Below are positions 35,417 through 43,930 of a DNA stretch of 64,000 nt, piece by piece. A program made the position numbers and the translations under genes. Source of the DNA: Deltaproteobacteria bacterium HGW-Deltaproteobacteria-13 (lineage in GTDB: Bacteria; Desulfobacterota; Syntrophia; Syntrophales; Smithellaceae); NCBI GenBank assembly GCA_002840555.1, contig PHBJ01000009.1, positions 1 through 64,000 of the forward strand, read 5' to 3'. Below the pieces are notes generated by a model. It worked only from the letters and a program-made list of their open reading frames with translations, made no database searches and had not been told where the DNA came from. The first letter of the stretch is position 1; every line of letters begins with the position of its first letter.

Positions 35417-38400
35417 ATGCACTTCACCGATATATTTATCCGCCGCCCCGTGCTGGCTGTTGTGGTCAGTCTGTTCATCCTCGTTCTGGGGCTGCGTTCC
35501 GTGGGATTGCTGAATGTGCGCCAGTTCCCGTACACGCAGGATGCCGTGGTGACCGTAACAACCATCTATACGGGTTCCGATCCGGATGTGGTTGCCGGTT
35601 TCATTACAGCGCCGCTGGAGAATTCCATCGCTCAGGCCAACGGCATAGATTATCTGAGCTCCACCAGCGGCCAGAACCAGAGCGTCATCCAGGCCAATCT
35701 GCGTCTCAATTATGATTCGAACAAGGCACTCACTGAAATCAACGCCAGAGTCAACGCGGTGCTCAATCAATTGCCCAAGGACGCGCAGTTGCCGGTGATC
35801 ACATTGTCTGTCGGTGAAACGATCGATTCCATGTATATCGGTTTTTACAGCAAGACGATGGCCGGCAACCGGATTACGGATTATCTCATCCGTGCGGTAC
35901 AACCGAAACTTCAGGCCGTTGAGGGCGTTCAGACAGCCGAGATTCTCGGCGGACGCGCGTTCGCGATTCGCGCCTGGCTCGATCCGGATAAGATGGCGGC
36001 CTACGGTATTACGGCCACCGATGTGAGCGCGGCTTTGGCCAACAATGACTTTATCTCCGCTGTGGGACAGACCCGGGGACAGATGGTCACGGTCAATCTG
36101 GAGGCGGACACAACGCTCCACAGCGCCGAGGAGTTCCGCAATCTTATCATAAAATCGCAAAACGGGGCTATCATCCGGCTGGGCGATATTGCGAAAGTTG
36201 TACTCGGGTCGGAAGATTACGATACAGCGGTTTCCTTTGACGGCAGCAGAGCCACTTATATCGGCATTAAAGTGGCGCCGACCGCAAATCTGCTCAGTGT
36301 CATTCAAAATATTCATAAGGTCTTTCCATCCATCCGCGATCAACTGCCGGAAGGACTCGACGGCCGCATTGTTTATGACGCCACCAAGTACATCAACAGT
36401 TCGATTCACGAGGTCATCATCACCATTATTGAGGCGCTGCTCATCGTCACCATCGTCATATTCATTTTCCTGGCCTCATTCCGGTCAGTCATCATCCCGA
36501 CAATCGCCATTCCCCTGTCGCTTATCGGCGCGTTCTTTATTATGTTGATACTGGGTTATACGATCAATCTTCTGACGCTCCTTTCACTTGTCCTGGCCAT
36601 TGGACTTGTCGTGGACGATGCCATTATCGTGGTGGAAAACGCGCATCGTCACATAGAAGGCGGAATGCCTCCCCTGGCGGCAGCTATACAGGGCGCCCGA
36701 GAACTGGCGGGGCCTATTATCGCCATCTCAGTCGTCCTGATAGCTGTATACATCCCCATCGGGTTTATGGGCGGACTCACCGGAGCGCTGTTCACTGAGT
36801 TTGCCTACACGCTGGCGGGAGCCGTTGCGGTTTCCGCCGTCATTGCCCTGACCTTATCGCCGATGATGTGTTCGCGATTTCTCAAGGAAGGTCATCACGG
36901 TGTTCAAGACCGCTTTGAAAATTTCATCAACAGACAATTCGACAGGATCCGCCGCGGCTACGGAAGGCTTTTGCACACGGCGCTCGATTATCTGCCGGTC
37001 ATCGGCGTTTTTACGCTTATCATCTTATGCAGCAACTATTTCCTTTATGCCGGTTCGAAAAGCGAGCTTGCTCCGCAGGAGGATCAGGGAATTATTATTT
37101 CCCTGCTGACGACGGCTCCTTCCGCCGCACTTGAACAGACGCAGCTTTACTCCGGGGAAGTGTTCAAGATTGTTTCATCCTTTCCTGAAACGGATCATGT
37201 TTTCCAGTTCGACGGTGTATCCGGACTCAATACAGGCATCACCGGTATGGTCACCAAACCCTGGGAGGAGCGAAAACGCACGACGATGCAACTGAATCCG
37301 GAAGTTCAAAGAAAAATGAACGGCATCGCCGGTGCGCGTGTTGTGTCGTTTTTGAGGCCGCCCCTTCCCGGGAGCGGGCGGGGTCTGCCCGTGCAGTTTG
37401 TCATTGGCACCACGGAACCTTTCGACAAGCTCAATGACGTTGCTCAGAATATGCTGGCACGGGCTTACTCGACCGGCATGTTTGCCTTCGCAGATGTTGA
37501 TCTCAAAATAGACAGACCGAAGACGGTTCTCGGTATCGACCGCGATAAGGCCGCGCAGCTGGGCCTGACGATGCGGGATGTGGGCGGGGCGCTGGCTTCC
37601 ATGCTGGGAGGCGGCTATGTAAATTACTTTGATCTTGCCGGGCGTTCGTACAAAGTTATTCCCCAGGTGATGCGGCAGGGGAGGCTGAACGCGGATCAAC
37701 TGAACAATTATTACTTCCGGACAGCCACCGGCGTATCGATTCCCTATTCAACGATTCTGCACCTCAGGACGGAAGTCATTCCGGAGTCGCTCAATCATTT
37801 CCAGCAACTCAATTCGGCCACGCTTTCGGCCGTGCCCGCGCCGGGTATTACCCAGGGACAGGCGCTGGAGACGCTTGAAAATCTGGCAAAGGAGGTTTTG
37901 CCTCAGGGATTCACCATAGACTACAGCGGAGAATCGAGGCAATTCAAGCAGGAATCGAGCGCTCTTTTAGTGACTTTCTTTTTTGCCATGATCATCATTT
38001 TTCTGGCGCTGGCGGCGCTGTTTGAAAGTTTTCGCGATCCCCTGATCGTCCTAATCAGTGTGCCCATGTCCATCTGCGGAGCCATGATATTTATCAGCCT
38101 CGGTATCGGGGGCGCCAGTCTCAACATTTATACGGAGGTCGGCCTGGTGACGCTTATCGGTCTCATCAGCAAGCACGGCATCCTTATCGTTCAGTTTGCC
38201 AATGACCTGCAAAAAAAAGAAAACAAGCCGAAACGTGAGGCCATAGAGACGGCCGCCACCATTCGTTTGCGGCCAATTCTCATGACGACTGCCGCGATGG
38301 TGCTGGGTGTTCTGCCTCTGGTTACGGCGACGGGCGCCGGCGCTGAGGGAAGATTCAACATGGGGCTTGTCATCATGGCAGGAATCGCCATCGGCACGCT

Positions 38401-38503
38401 GTTCACACTTTTTGCAGTCCCGGCTATGTATATGATGCTCGCGGCCGTTCATACCGGTACAAGTGAAAAAGAAGTAAAAGGAGACATCGGACAGGGTTTG
38501 TAA
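35417..38503 (+). CDS. RND efflux pump, inner-membrane transporter (HAE1 family)
   Basis: 1028 residues with the AcrB-like layout: an N-terminal FIRRPVLAVVVSLFILVLG, a large porter domain, the proton-relay helix 4 with the Asp-Asp pair in LVLAIGLVVDDAIIVVENA, a second porter domain and a second set of six helices (LIGLISKHGILIVQFAN with the Lys). It exports drugs, solvents or toxic metabolites by proton exchange. The substrate cannot be read from the sequence. GAGGAG precedes the ATG. It is the last gene of the pump operon. Its promoter region carries copy 3 of the bipartite element. Confidence 0.96.
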   Translation: MHFTDIFIRRPVLAVVVSLFILVLGLRSVGLLNVRQFPYTQDAVVTVTTIYTGSDPDVVAGFITAPLENSIAQANGIDYLSSTSGQNQSVIQANLRLNYDSNKALTEINARVNAVLNQLPKDAQLPVITLSVGETIDSMYIGFYSKTMAGNRITDYLIRAVQPKLQAVEGVQTAEILGGRAFAIRAWLDPDKMAAYGITATDVSAALANNDFISAVGQTRGQMVTVNLEADTTLHSAEEFRNLIIKSQNGAIIRLGDIAKVVLGSEDYDTAVSFDGSRATYIGIKVAPTANLLSVIQNIHKVFPSIRDQLPEGLDGRIVYDATKYINSSIHEVIITIIEALLIVTIVIFIFLASFRSVIIPTIAIPLSLIGAFFIMLILGYTINLLTLLSLVLAIGLVVDDAIIVVENAHRHIEGGMPPLAAAIQGARELAGPIIAISVVLIAVYIPIGFMGGLTGALFTEFAYTLAGAVAVSAVIALTLSPMMCSRFLKEGHHGVQDRFENFINRQFDRIRRGYGRLLHTALDYLPVIGVFTLIILCSNYFLYAGSKSELAPQEDQGIIISLLTTAPSAALEQTQLYSGEVFKIVSSFPETDHVFQFDGVSGLNTGITGMVTKPWEERKRTTMQLNPEVQRKMNGIAGARVVSFLRPPLPGSGRGLPVQFVIGTTEPFDKLNDVAQNMLARAYSTGMFAFADVDLKIDRPKTVLGIDRDKAAQLGLTMRDVGGALASMLGGGYVNYFDLAGRSYKVIPQVMRQGRLNADQLNNYYFRTATGVSIPYSTILHLRTEVIPESLNHFQQLNSATLSAVPAPGITQGQALETLENLAKEVLPQGFTIDYSGESRQFKQESSALLVTFFFAMIIIFLALAALFESFRDPLIVLISVPMSICGAMIFISLGIGGASLNIYTEVGLVTLIGLISKHGILIVQFANDLQKKENKPKREAIETAATIRLRPILMTTAAMVLGVLPLVTATGAGAEGRFNMGLVIMAGIAIGTLFTLFAVPAMYMMLAAVHTGTSEKEVKGDIGQGL

Positions 38504-38537
38504 TGAGCAGATACCGTAAGGATGGATATTTCTAATA

Positions 38538-38581
38538 TGGTAGTCATGCCCTACCATTCTCCTTACAATTAATCAGTATTG
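38538..38581 (+). promoter_or_regulatory. Bipartite promoter element, copy 4 (upstream of wrbA), perfect dyad
   Basis: TGGTAG (38538-38543), seven bases, CTACCA (38551-38556), GTATTG (38576-38581). This copy has fully complementary arms and is the clearest evidence that the left part is a dimer-binding site. The right arm to GTATTG distance is 25 bases. ATCAGTATTG is shared with the copies at 25063 and 31040. It lies 114 bases before the wrbA ATG. Confidence 0.72.
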
Positions 38582-38651
38582 TTTTCATCCGTTTCTTACG
38601 TTAATTTTCTCCAAAGATCAAACCGCATATTTCTATGAAAGGAGAAAACCC

Positions 38652-39269
38652 ATGAAGATATTGGTTGTATTTTATTCGATGTACGGTCACATATATAAGA
38701 TGGCGGAAGCTGTCGCCGAAGGCGTTAAAGAGGTAAAAGGCGCTGAAGTTAAAGTACTCCGGGTGCCGGAGACTTTATCTGATGACATTTTAAAAAAAAT
38801 GGGAGCATACGATATCCAGAAAAAGTATACCAAGATTGATGTATGCGCCCCTGACGATCTGGTTTCGGCAGACGCCGTTATATTCGGTACTCCGACCCGC
38901 TTCGGCAATATGTGCGGCCAGATGCGCCAGTTCCTGGATTCCACAGGCGGGCTCTGGTCGAAAGGCGCTCTGGTCGGTAAGATCGGAAGTGTCTTTACCA
39001 GTTCCGCAACTCAACATGGAGGGCAGGAATCAACCATTCTCAGTTTCCACACGACATTGCTCCACCAGGGTATGATTATTGTCGGTTTGCCCTATGCTTT
39101 TGAAGGACAAACGCGGATGGATGAAATTACCGGCGGATCTCCTTACGGCGCTTCCACCATTGCCGGAAGCAAGGGTGAAAGGATGCCCAGTGAAAATGAG
39201 CTGATGGCCGCAAAATATCAGGGTCGGCATGTAGCTCAAATCACCGCGAGGCTGTTTCGTAAAGACTGA
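38652..39269 (+). CDS. wrbA: NAD(P)H:quinone oxidoreductase, WrbA type
   Basis: 205 residues. Flavodoxin-like FMN site near the start ([18 protein letters not shown]), [19 protein letters not shown] in the middle, and [16 protein letters not shown] with the WrbA-specific loop. WrbA reduces quinones by two electrons and so avoids radical formation, and is commonly stress-induced. GAAAGGAG precedes the ATG. It follows a perfect copy of the bipartite promoter element. Downstream are a possible pseudoknot, small protein 3 and the superoxide dismutase. Confidence 0.95.
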   Translation: MKILVVFYSMYGHIYKMAEAVAEGVKEVKGAEVKVLRVPETLSDDILKKMGAYDIQKKYTKIDVCAPDDLVSADAVIFGTPTRFGNMCGQMRQFLDSTGGLWSKGALVGKIGSVFTSSATQHGGQESTILSFHTTLLHQGMIIVGLPYAFEGQTRMDEITGGSPYGASTIAGSKGERMPSENELMAAKYQGRHVAQITARLFRKD

Positions 39270-39282
39270 TAAAAGTTAAGAA

Positions 39283-39322
39283 CAGGGAATACCGTTCTCC
39301 CTGCAAATCTCACAGTGAACGG
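39283..39322 (+). promoter_or_regulatory. Possible H-type RNA pseudoknot between wrbA and small protein 3
   Basis: CAGGGA (39283-39288) pairs with TCCCTG (39298-39303). Six bases of the enclosed loop, CCGTTC (39292-39297), pair perfectly with GAACGG (39317-39322). The two 6-bp stems interleave with a 3-base first loop, no second loop and a 13-base third loop, the geometry of a compact H-type pseudoknot. It lies 14 bases after wrbA and 52 before the next ATG. I cannot assign it to a known riboswitch class. Confidence 0.4.
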
Positions 39323-39373
39323 CAAAAGGTTTAATGATTAGCTCAGGAAATAAAGTTGAGGGAGGTGTCCTGT

Positions 39374-39547
39374 ATGAATGGCGAGGCAATAGATCGGGAA
39401 TGGCAGCAGATGCAATTTCGCATCAATCAAATGGTTGTAAGGTTCCTCAAAGAAGATGATCCTTCTATAGAAAGCAAGTCCCGCTCTATAGAACGATTAC
39501 CGGTTCCGCCCGGTTATAACGATGATCATATCGAAGATGCGACGTAA
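39374..39547 (+). CDS. Small acidic protein 3 of the three-member family (divergent)
   Basis: 57 residues, starting at the ATG after GAGGGAGG. An in-frame start 18 bases earlier would fall inside the ribosome site. It begins MNGEAIDREWQQ, matching the I-D-x-E-x-Q-Q of small protein 2. Its middle VRFLKEDDPSIESKSRS matches the F-L-x-x-D-D-x-P-A-I-E-H-K-P-R of small protein 1, and it ends HIEDAT. No function is known. It lies between wrbA and the damaged superoxide dismutase. Confidence 0.65.
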   Translation: MNGEAIDREWQQMQFRINQMVVRFLKEDDPSIESKSRSIERLPVPPGYNDDHIEDAT

Positions 39548-39627
39548 AGGAAAAATTTTGTTACGCTTGGGTAAAAAAATATTTATCAGAAAGGAGATAA
39601 CATTAGCAGGAAACTAAATTATACAAA

Positions 39628-40215
39628 ATGCCATATGGATATAAAGATTTGGCGCCGTATCTTTCCGGGGAGCAGCTGAAAATCCATGTGGAGAAACATC
39701 ATCGGGCCACTGTCAATGGAGCAAACAGCATATTGGAAAAACCTGATAAGGCCCGAAAAGAACAAGTTGACCCGGATATGAAAGCTACTCTCAAAGAACT
39801 TTCTTTCAACATCGGCGGCCATGTTCTTCATTCTTTATTCTGGGGGAATTTGCTGCCGGCGGCTAAATACGAAGAACCCAAAGGAGCTTTATTAAATTTA
39901 ATCAATGCCGAATTCGGAAGCCTGGAACGATTTAAAAAGGAATTTACACAGGCCGCGGCAAGTGTCGAAGGTTCCGGTTGGGCTGCTCTAACCTATTGCA
40001 GGCATTTAGAAAGGCCGATCATTATGTAGATTGAAAAACATAATATGAACGTTTATCCCACGTTCAAAATATTACTGATCATGGATGTCTTCGAACATGC
40101 TTATTACCTCGATTATAAAAATGAAAGAGCAAAATATATTGATGCGGTCTGGAAAATTATCAATTGGAGTGAAGCCGGGAACAGATTGAACGACCTGTTG
40201 AGATTGAAAAAATGA
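39628..40215 (+). pseudogene. Fe/Mn superoxide dismutase with in-frame TAG and apparently lost start
   Basis: The frame gives a complete 195-codon FeSOD-type protein with all metal ligands ([31 protein letters not shown]). It is interrupted by TAG at 40027-40029, between PIIM and IEKHN, where relatives usually have Gln (CAG). Everything after the TAG remains in frame and well conserved up to TGA at 40213. The 5' end also looks damaged. AAAGGAG (39590-39596) is followed at start-codon distance by ATTAGCAGGAAACT, where one inserted T would make ATG CAG GAA ACT in frame. The next ATG (39628) has no close ribosome site. The truncated product (133 residues) would lack two ligands. Confidence 0.75.
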
Positions 40216-40267
40216 ACCAAGAGGATGCATGGTGAATTAAAATTATTTCAGATCAAGGAGGCTTGAG

Positions 40268-40609
40268 ATGATGTATTTACCTGTAGTTCTTTTTGCAATC
40301 GCGGCATTGGGCGGTTTAACACTGGCTGTTATGAAATTTACCGGCAAAGGATTGCCCTGGCCTCTTGTCATCGGGCATGGAATTTTTGCCGCTTCGGGAC
40401 TGGTGGCTTTAATCATTAACGTTTTCAACGATACGCAAAATTTCTTAATGAATCTGTCGCTGATTTTGTTTTTGATTACGGCAATCGGCGGTTTTACCGT
40501 TTTGTCTTTTCATTTGAGAAAGAAAAAACAGCCCTATAGCTTAATCTTTATACACGGTACAGCCGCAGTTATTTCATTTGTACTGCTGATCATCGCTGTC
40601 ACGATGTAG
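40268..40609 (+). CDS. Small four-helix membrane protein of unknown function
   Basis: 113 residues with four predicted membrane helices (MYLPVVLFAIAALGGLTLAV; WPLVIGHGIFAASGLVALII; FLMNLSLILFLITAIGGFTV; LIFIHGTAAVISFVLLIIAV). The two halves are internally similar: each has a helix ending in GG-[LF]-T-[LV], a basic loop, then a helix with H-G, which suggests a duplicated two-helix unit with paired histidines. Haem or metal binding is conceivable but unproven. AAGGAGG precedes the ATG. It stands 52 bases after the superoxide dismutase remnant. Confidence 0.7.
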   Translation: MMYLPVVLFAIAALGGLTLAVMKFTGKGLPWPLVIGHGIFAASGLVALIINVFNDTQNFLMNLSLILFLITAIGGFTVLSFHLRKKKQPYSLIFIHGTAAVISFVLLIIAVTM

Positions 40610-40753
40610 CGCATGAAAAATTATCTTTCCGGCAATATATGTATAGGAAATTTTTAACCTGATGTTTGCCGGATTGATTCAACGATTAGAAAAATATTAA
40701 GGATAACCGAAGACATGAAGAAGAGGAGGAATTTATGAAAATCGGGAAAAACT

Positions 40754-41122
40754 ATGAAAACGGCGTGGTTTAAGCTGGCGATCCATGGTTTACTGGCGGT
40801 TTTCATCCTGGCTTCCATCGGCCCATACTCCGGCGCGGCGGAAAAAGGTCAGGTGATTTCTATCAAGGCGAAGAAGTTTGAATTTATGCCAAATGAGATC
40901 ACCCTGAAAAAGGGGGTGCCCGTGGTATTGGAATTCACATCTCTGGACAGGATGCATGGATTTCATTGTCCTGGTCTGGGAATTCGTACAGACATTCTTC
41001 CCAAAAAGGTAACCAGATTACAGCTTGTTCCCGATAAGACGGGTACGTTTCCTTTTCACTGCGATATCTTTTGCGGAAGCGGCCATGAAGAAATGGGCGG
41101 TAAGATTATCGTAACCGATTGA
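40754..41122 (+). CDS. Exported cupredoxin with a CuA-type (cytochrome c oxidase subunit II-like) copper site
   Basis: 122 residues: a signal peptide (LAIHGLLAVFILASIGPYSGA) and one cupredoxin domain. The C-terminal FHCDIFCGSGHEEMGG gives C-x3-C-x3-H-x2-M, the CuA binuclear motif of CoxB and NosZ. An upstream His is present in DRMHGFHCPG. It is a free domain without the two helices of CoxB, so electron transfer or copper handling in the periplasm is likely. GAGGAGG serves an ATG 19 bases upstream (40735), out of frame, which encodes a 12-residue peptide ending inside this gene. The chosen ATG has only GGGA. Confidence 0.85.
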   Translation: MKTAWFKLAIHGLLAVFILASIGPYSGAAEKGQVISIKAKKFEFMPNEITLKKGVPVVLEFTSLDRMHGFHCPGLGIRTDILPKKVTRLQLVPDKTGTFPFHCDIFCGSGHEEMGGKIIVTD

Positions 41123-41208
41123 ATGTTTTATTCATCCTGAACAGGAAAACGTGATCATTCGTTAAGTGACGGCGATATGATCCATTATCAAGATGAGGAG
41201 GCAAAACA

Positions 41209-41592
41209 ATGGAAGATCAATTCAAACAGGGAGAGTTTAACTGGTGTGAACTGATGACGACTGATGTGAATGCGGCAAAAAAGTTTTATGCCGGATTGTT
41301 CGGATGGGAGATGGAGGATATGTCAATCCCCGGAATGACCTATACGGTGGTAAAAGCCGGAGGTCAGGGGGTTGGCGGAATCATGTCCATGCCGAAAGAA
41401 GCTCAGGGGGCACCGCCGATGTGGTGTGCCTATGTCACGGTCGATGATGTTGATCAAACGGCGCAGGCGGCGGTGAAACTCGGAGGGAAACTTCATTTGC
41501 CGCCCACCGACATTCCGACCGTTGGAAGATTTTGCGTCATTCAAGATCCGCAGGGCACCTTTATTAACGCCATTACCTATCTGAAAAAGTAA
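41209..41592 (+). CDS. VOC/glyoxalase-like family protein
   Basis: 127 residues with the VOC fold pattern: [27 protein letters not shown] at the start, GVGGIMSMP, then [24 protein letters not shown] and [17 protein letters not shown]. The two beta-alpha-beta-beta-beta modules can bind a metal in glyoxalases. Here the ligand set is not fully evident, so enzymatic function is open. AGGAGG precedes the ATG. It lies in the stress island between the cupredoxin and OsmC genes. Confidence 0.85.
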   Translation: MEDQFKQGEFNWCELMTTDVNAAKKFYAGLFGWEMEDMSIPGMTYTVVKAGGQGVGGIMSMPKEAQGAPPMWCAYVTVDDVDQTAQAAVKLGGKLHLPPTDIPTVGRFCVIQDPQGTFINAITYLKK

Positions 41593-41672
41593 AAATCACC
41601 TGTCCTGCCTGCTGTTTCCGAGGTTCCGGGACAGAAGTTCTGACGGGCGTAAATCCCCAAAAGGAGGAAATC

Positions 41673-42098
41673 ATGAAACGTAAGGGCTTTGCTGTTTGGA
41701 AAGGCGGCATCATGGACGGACGAGGAACAGTTTCAACTGAAAGCGGGGTGCTCTCAGAAACGCCATACTCTTTTACCTCCCGCTTTGAGAATGGCAAGGG
41801 CACTAACCCTGAAGAATTGATAGCCGCCGCTCATGCGGGTTGTTTCTCGATGGCTCTTTCCATGATATTGGGCATGGCCGGTATGACGGCACAGACTATT
41901 AATACAACGGCAACCGTCACAATTGATAAAGACGGTGACGGATTTTCCATCACGGCAGTGCATTTAGATGTGAGGGCAAAAGTCCCGGGGGCAGACCGGC
42001 AGGCTTTTGAGACAGCGGCCAACAATGCCAAAACGGGATGCCCTGTGTCGAAATTGTTGAATGCTAAAATCACAATGGATGCCATGCTGGAGGCATAA
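41673..42098 (+). CDS. OsmC family peroxiredoxin
   Basis: 141 residues. Catalytic cysteines are in [13 protein letters not shown] and [11 protein letters not shown], the OsmC pattern, and the N-terminus has the standard [16 protein letters not shown] strand region. OsmC-type enzymes reduce organic hydroperoxides as cytoplasmic homodimers. AAAAGGAGG precedes the ATG. No promoter of its own is evident, and it may be read from upstream genes. Confidence 0.93.
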   Translation: MKRKGFAVWKGGIMDGRGTVSTESGVLSETPYSFTSRFENGKGTNPEELIAAAHAGCFSMALSMILGMAGMTAQTINTTATVTIDKDGDGFSITAVHLDVRAKVPGADRQAFETAANNAKTGCPVSKLLNAKITMDAMLEA

Positions 42099-42203
42099 GA
42101 AGCTAAAGGACGTGTGCCGGGTCTTTCCTTTGCCTGACCGTAAACCGGAAACACCGGCTGCATGACTCTTTGGGAAGACGCCACGAAAAAAAAGGAGGCA
42201 TTC

Positions 42204-42689
42204 ATGATGTTTAAATTTAATAATTTTGCCGATGTTCTTGAGGTGGCCGTGCGTATTGAAAGGCAGGGGACTGATTTATACAACAAGTTATCCGCCCGGC
42301 ATAAATCACCCCGGGCAAAGGACGTATTTTCTTTTCTTGCGGCGGAAGAGGAGAAACACGCCGGTGTTTTCAGAAAAATGCTTCAAAAGGCCGCGGATTA
42401 CCCCCCTCGTTTTAATTATCCCGGAGAATACGGTTTGTTTATTGAAGAGGTGGCATCGCGGCTTTTAGATGAAATAGAAAAAGAAATAGCTTCCCTGCCC
42501 GCGAACAAGGAGAATGATGCATTGGACATCGGCATTGAACTGGAAAAAGAAACAATTCTCTTTTACATGGAAATAAAAGCGGAAAGTAAATTAAGTCGGG
42601 AAGAAGGTGAAATGCTGCAAGACGTTATTGATGAAGAAAGGCTGCATTGGCAGAAGCTTCTTTCTCTGAAAAATAAGTTAAAATTTTAA
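42204..42689 (+). CDS. Rubrerythrin/ferritin-like diiron protein
   Basis: 161 residues from the ATG that follows AAAAGGAGG. A longer in-frame start is not supported. Four helices carry paired carboxylates: VRIERQGTDLYN, AAEEEKHAGVF (E-x2-H), ELEKETILFYM and DVIDEERLHWQK (E-x2-H). This is the rubrerythrin diiron domain, without the C-terminal rubredoxin CxxC domain. Related proteins scavenge peroxide or store iron. The gene is convergent with the Etf genes across 35 bases, where CCTTC and GAAGG form a weak stem. Confidence 0.82.
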   Translation: MMFKFNNFADVLEVAVRIERQGTDLYNKLSARHKSPRAKDVFSFLAAEEEKHAGVFRKMLQKAADYPPRFNYPGEYGLFIEEVASRLLDEIEKEIASLPANKENDALDIGIELEKETILFYMEIKAESKLSREEGEMLQDVIDEERLHWQKLLSLKNKLKF

Positions 42690-42724
42690 TATACATCCTT
42701 CTTCTGAAAAAATTGAAGGCTTAT

Positions 42725-43921
42725 TTATTTGTTAAGTCTTTTTTTAAACTGCGCGGTTAATGCCGGGACAATCTGAAACAAATCACCCGTAATTCCGTAG
42801 TGCGCCACGCTGAAAATGGGCGCGTCGGGATTTTTGTTTATGGCGACAATGACCTTCGATGTTTTCATGCCGGCCAGATGTTGTATGGCGCCGGAGATGC
42901 CGCAGGCAATATAGAGATCGGGACGCACCGTGCGGCCTGTTTGCCCGACCTGATGGGCATAAGATATCCAGCCCGCGTCCACGGCGGAGCGCGACGCTCC
43001 TATCGTGCCGCCCAGGATGTCGGCGAGTTCTCTTAGCGGTTTGAACCCTTCCGGACCGCCGACGCCCCGTCCTCCGGAAACGATAATGCGGGCGTAAGCC
43101 AGATTGACCTTGTCTATCTCCGGAATGAAGTTTGTCACGCGCGTTGATATTTGTTCTTCCGTCAGCGCAGGAGCAATGGTAATAACCTCGCCTTGACGCA
43201 GGAGATTCGCAGGCGGCTTCTCAAAGACCCGATGGCGTACAGTGGCCATTTGCGGCCGATGACCGGGGCAGATGATCATCGCCATGATGTTACCGCCAAA
43301 AGCCGGTCGCGTCTGGATTAACAGGCCCTTTTCCGGATCGATGTCCAGACCCGTGCAGTCCGCTGTCAGGCCCGTGTAAAGATCAGTTGCCACCGATCCT
43401 GCCAGATCGCGGCCGCGGGAACTGGCGCCCAGCAGAAATATTTCCGGTTTATGCAGGCGAGCCAGGTTGATAAGAACAGCGGCATAAGGCGCTGTCCGGT
43501 AAACGGCAAGACTGGGAGCATCCACCCAAAATACCCGGTCCGCTCCGTAGGAAATCGCCTCTCGCGTTATAGGCTCAATATGATGCCCCAGCACGCAGGC
43601 GGTAAGGGCCGAATGACGCAGATCGGCCAGTCTGCGGCCCTGACCCAGGATTTCTATGGCAAGATTACCCATCTGTCCGTTGAATTGTTCTATCCAAACC
43701 CAGACGCCGCTATACTGTTTCATATCCCCGGTTCCCGGCGATGGAGATTCCGGCAGACGCAGAGCCATGAAAGGGCAGGCCTCCAGACATGCCCCGCAAC
43801 CTGTGCATTTTTCATTAACCACGACGGTATCACCTTCCAGCGACAGCGCTCCGAAAGGACAGACATCAACACAATTTCCGCAGCCGACGCACTTGGTTTT
43901 ATCGATTTCTAAAAGGGGCAT
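42725..43921 (-). CDS. etfA: Electron transfer flavoprotein alpha subunit with N-terminal 2x[4Fe-4S] ferredoxin domain
   Basis: 398 residues. The first 60 carry two Cys motifs, [15 protein letters not shown] and [13 protein letters not shown]. The rest is a normal EtfA ([18 protein letters not shown]; the FAD-binding [12 protein letters not shown] and [16 protein letters not shown]). Fe-S-extended EtfA proteins occur in complexes that link acyl-CoA, lactate or caffeyl-CoA dehydrogenases to ferredoxin, some electron-bifurcating. No dehydrogenase is adjacent, so the partner is unknown. It lies 9 bases after etfB and is co-transcribed. Confidence 0.95.
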   Translation of the reverse strand: MPLLEIDKTKCVGCGNCVDVCPFGALSLEGDTVVVNEKCTGCGACLEACPFMALRLPESPSPGTGDMKQYSGVWVWIEQFNGQMGNLAIEILGQGRRLADLRHSALTACVLGHHIEPITREAISYGADRVFWVDAPSLAVYRTAPYAAVLINLARLHKPEIFLLGASSRGRDLAGSVATDLYTGLTADCTGLDIDPEKGLLIQTRPAFGGNIMAMIICPGHRPQMATVRHRVFEKPPANLLRQGEVITIAPALTEEQISTRVTNFIPEIDKVNLAYARIIVSGGRGVGGPEGFKPLRELADILGGTIGASRSAVDAGWISYAHQVGQTGRTVRPDLYIACGISGAIQHLAGMKTSKVIVAINKNPDAPIFSVAHYGITGDLFQIVPALTAQFKKRLNK

Positions 43922-43930
43922 GGTTTCCCT

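Noticed and set aside
32723-38503. Naming the RND genes after a particular pump such as mexAB-oprM or acrAB
   Set aside because: Family membership is clear but substrate and orthology cannot be decided from sequence here, and the gene order differs.
40651-40670. TATAGG...AACCTG before the cupredoxin as a bipartite element copy
   Set aside because: The right arm lacks CTACCA and there is no GTATTG 25 bases further.
42162-42203. Upstream start of the rubrerythrin-like protein
   Set aside because: The stretch contains the AAAAGGAGG ribosome site of the later ATG and is not homologous to the family.
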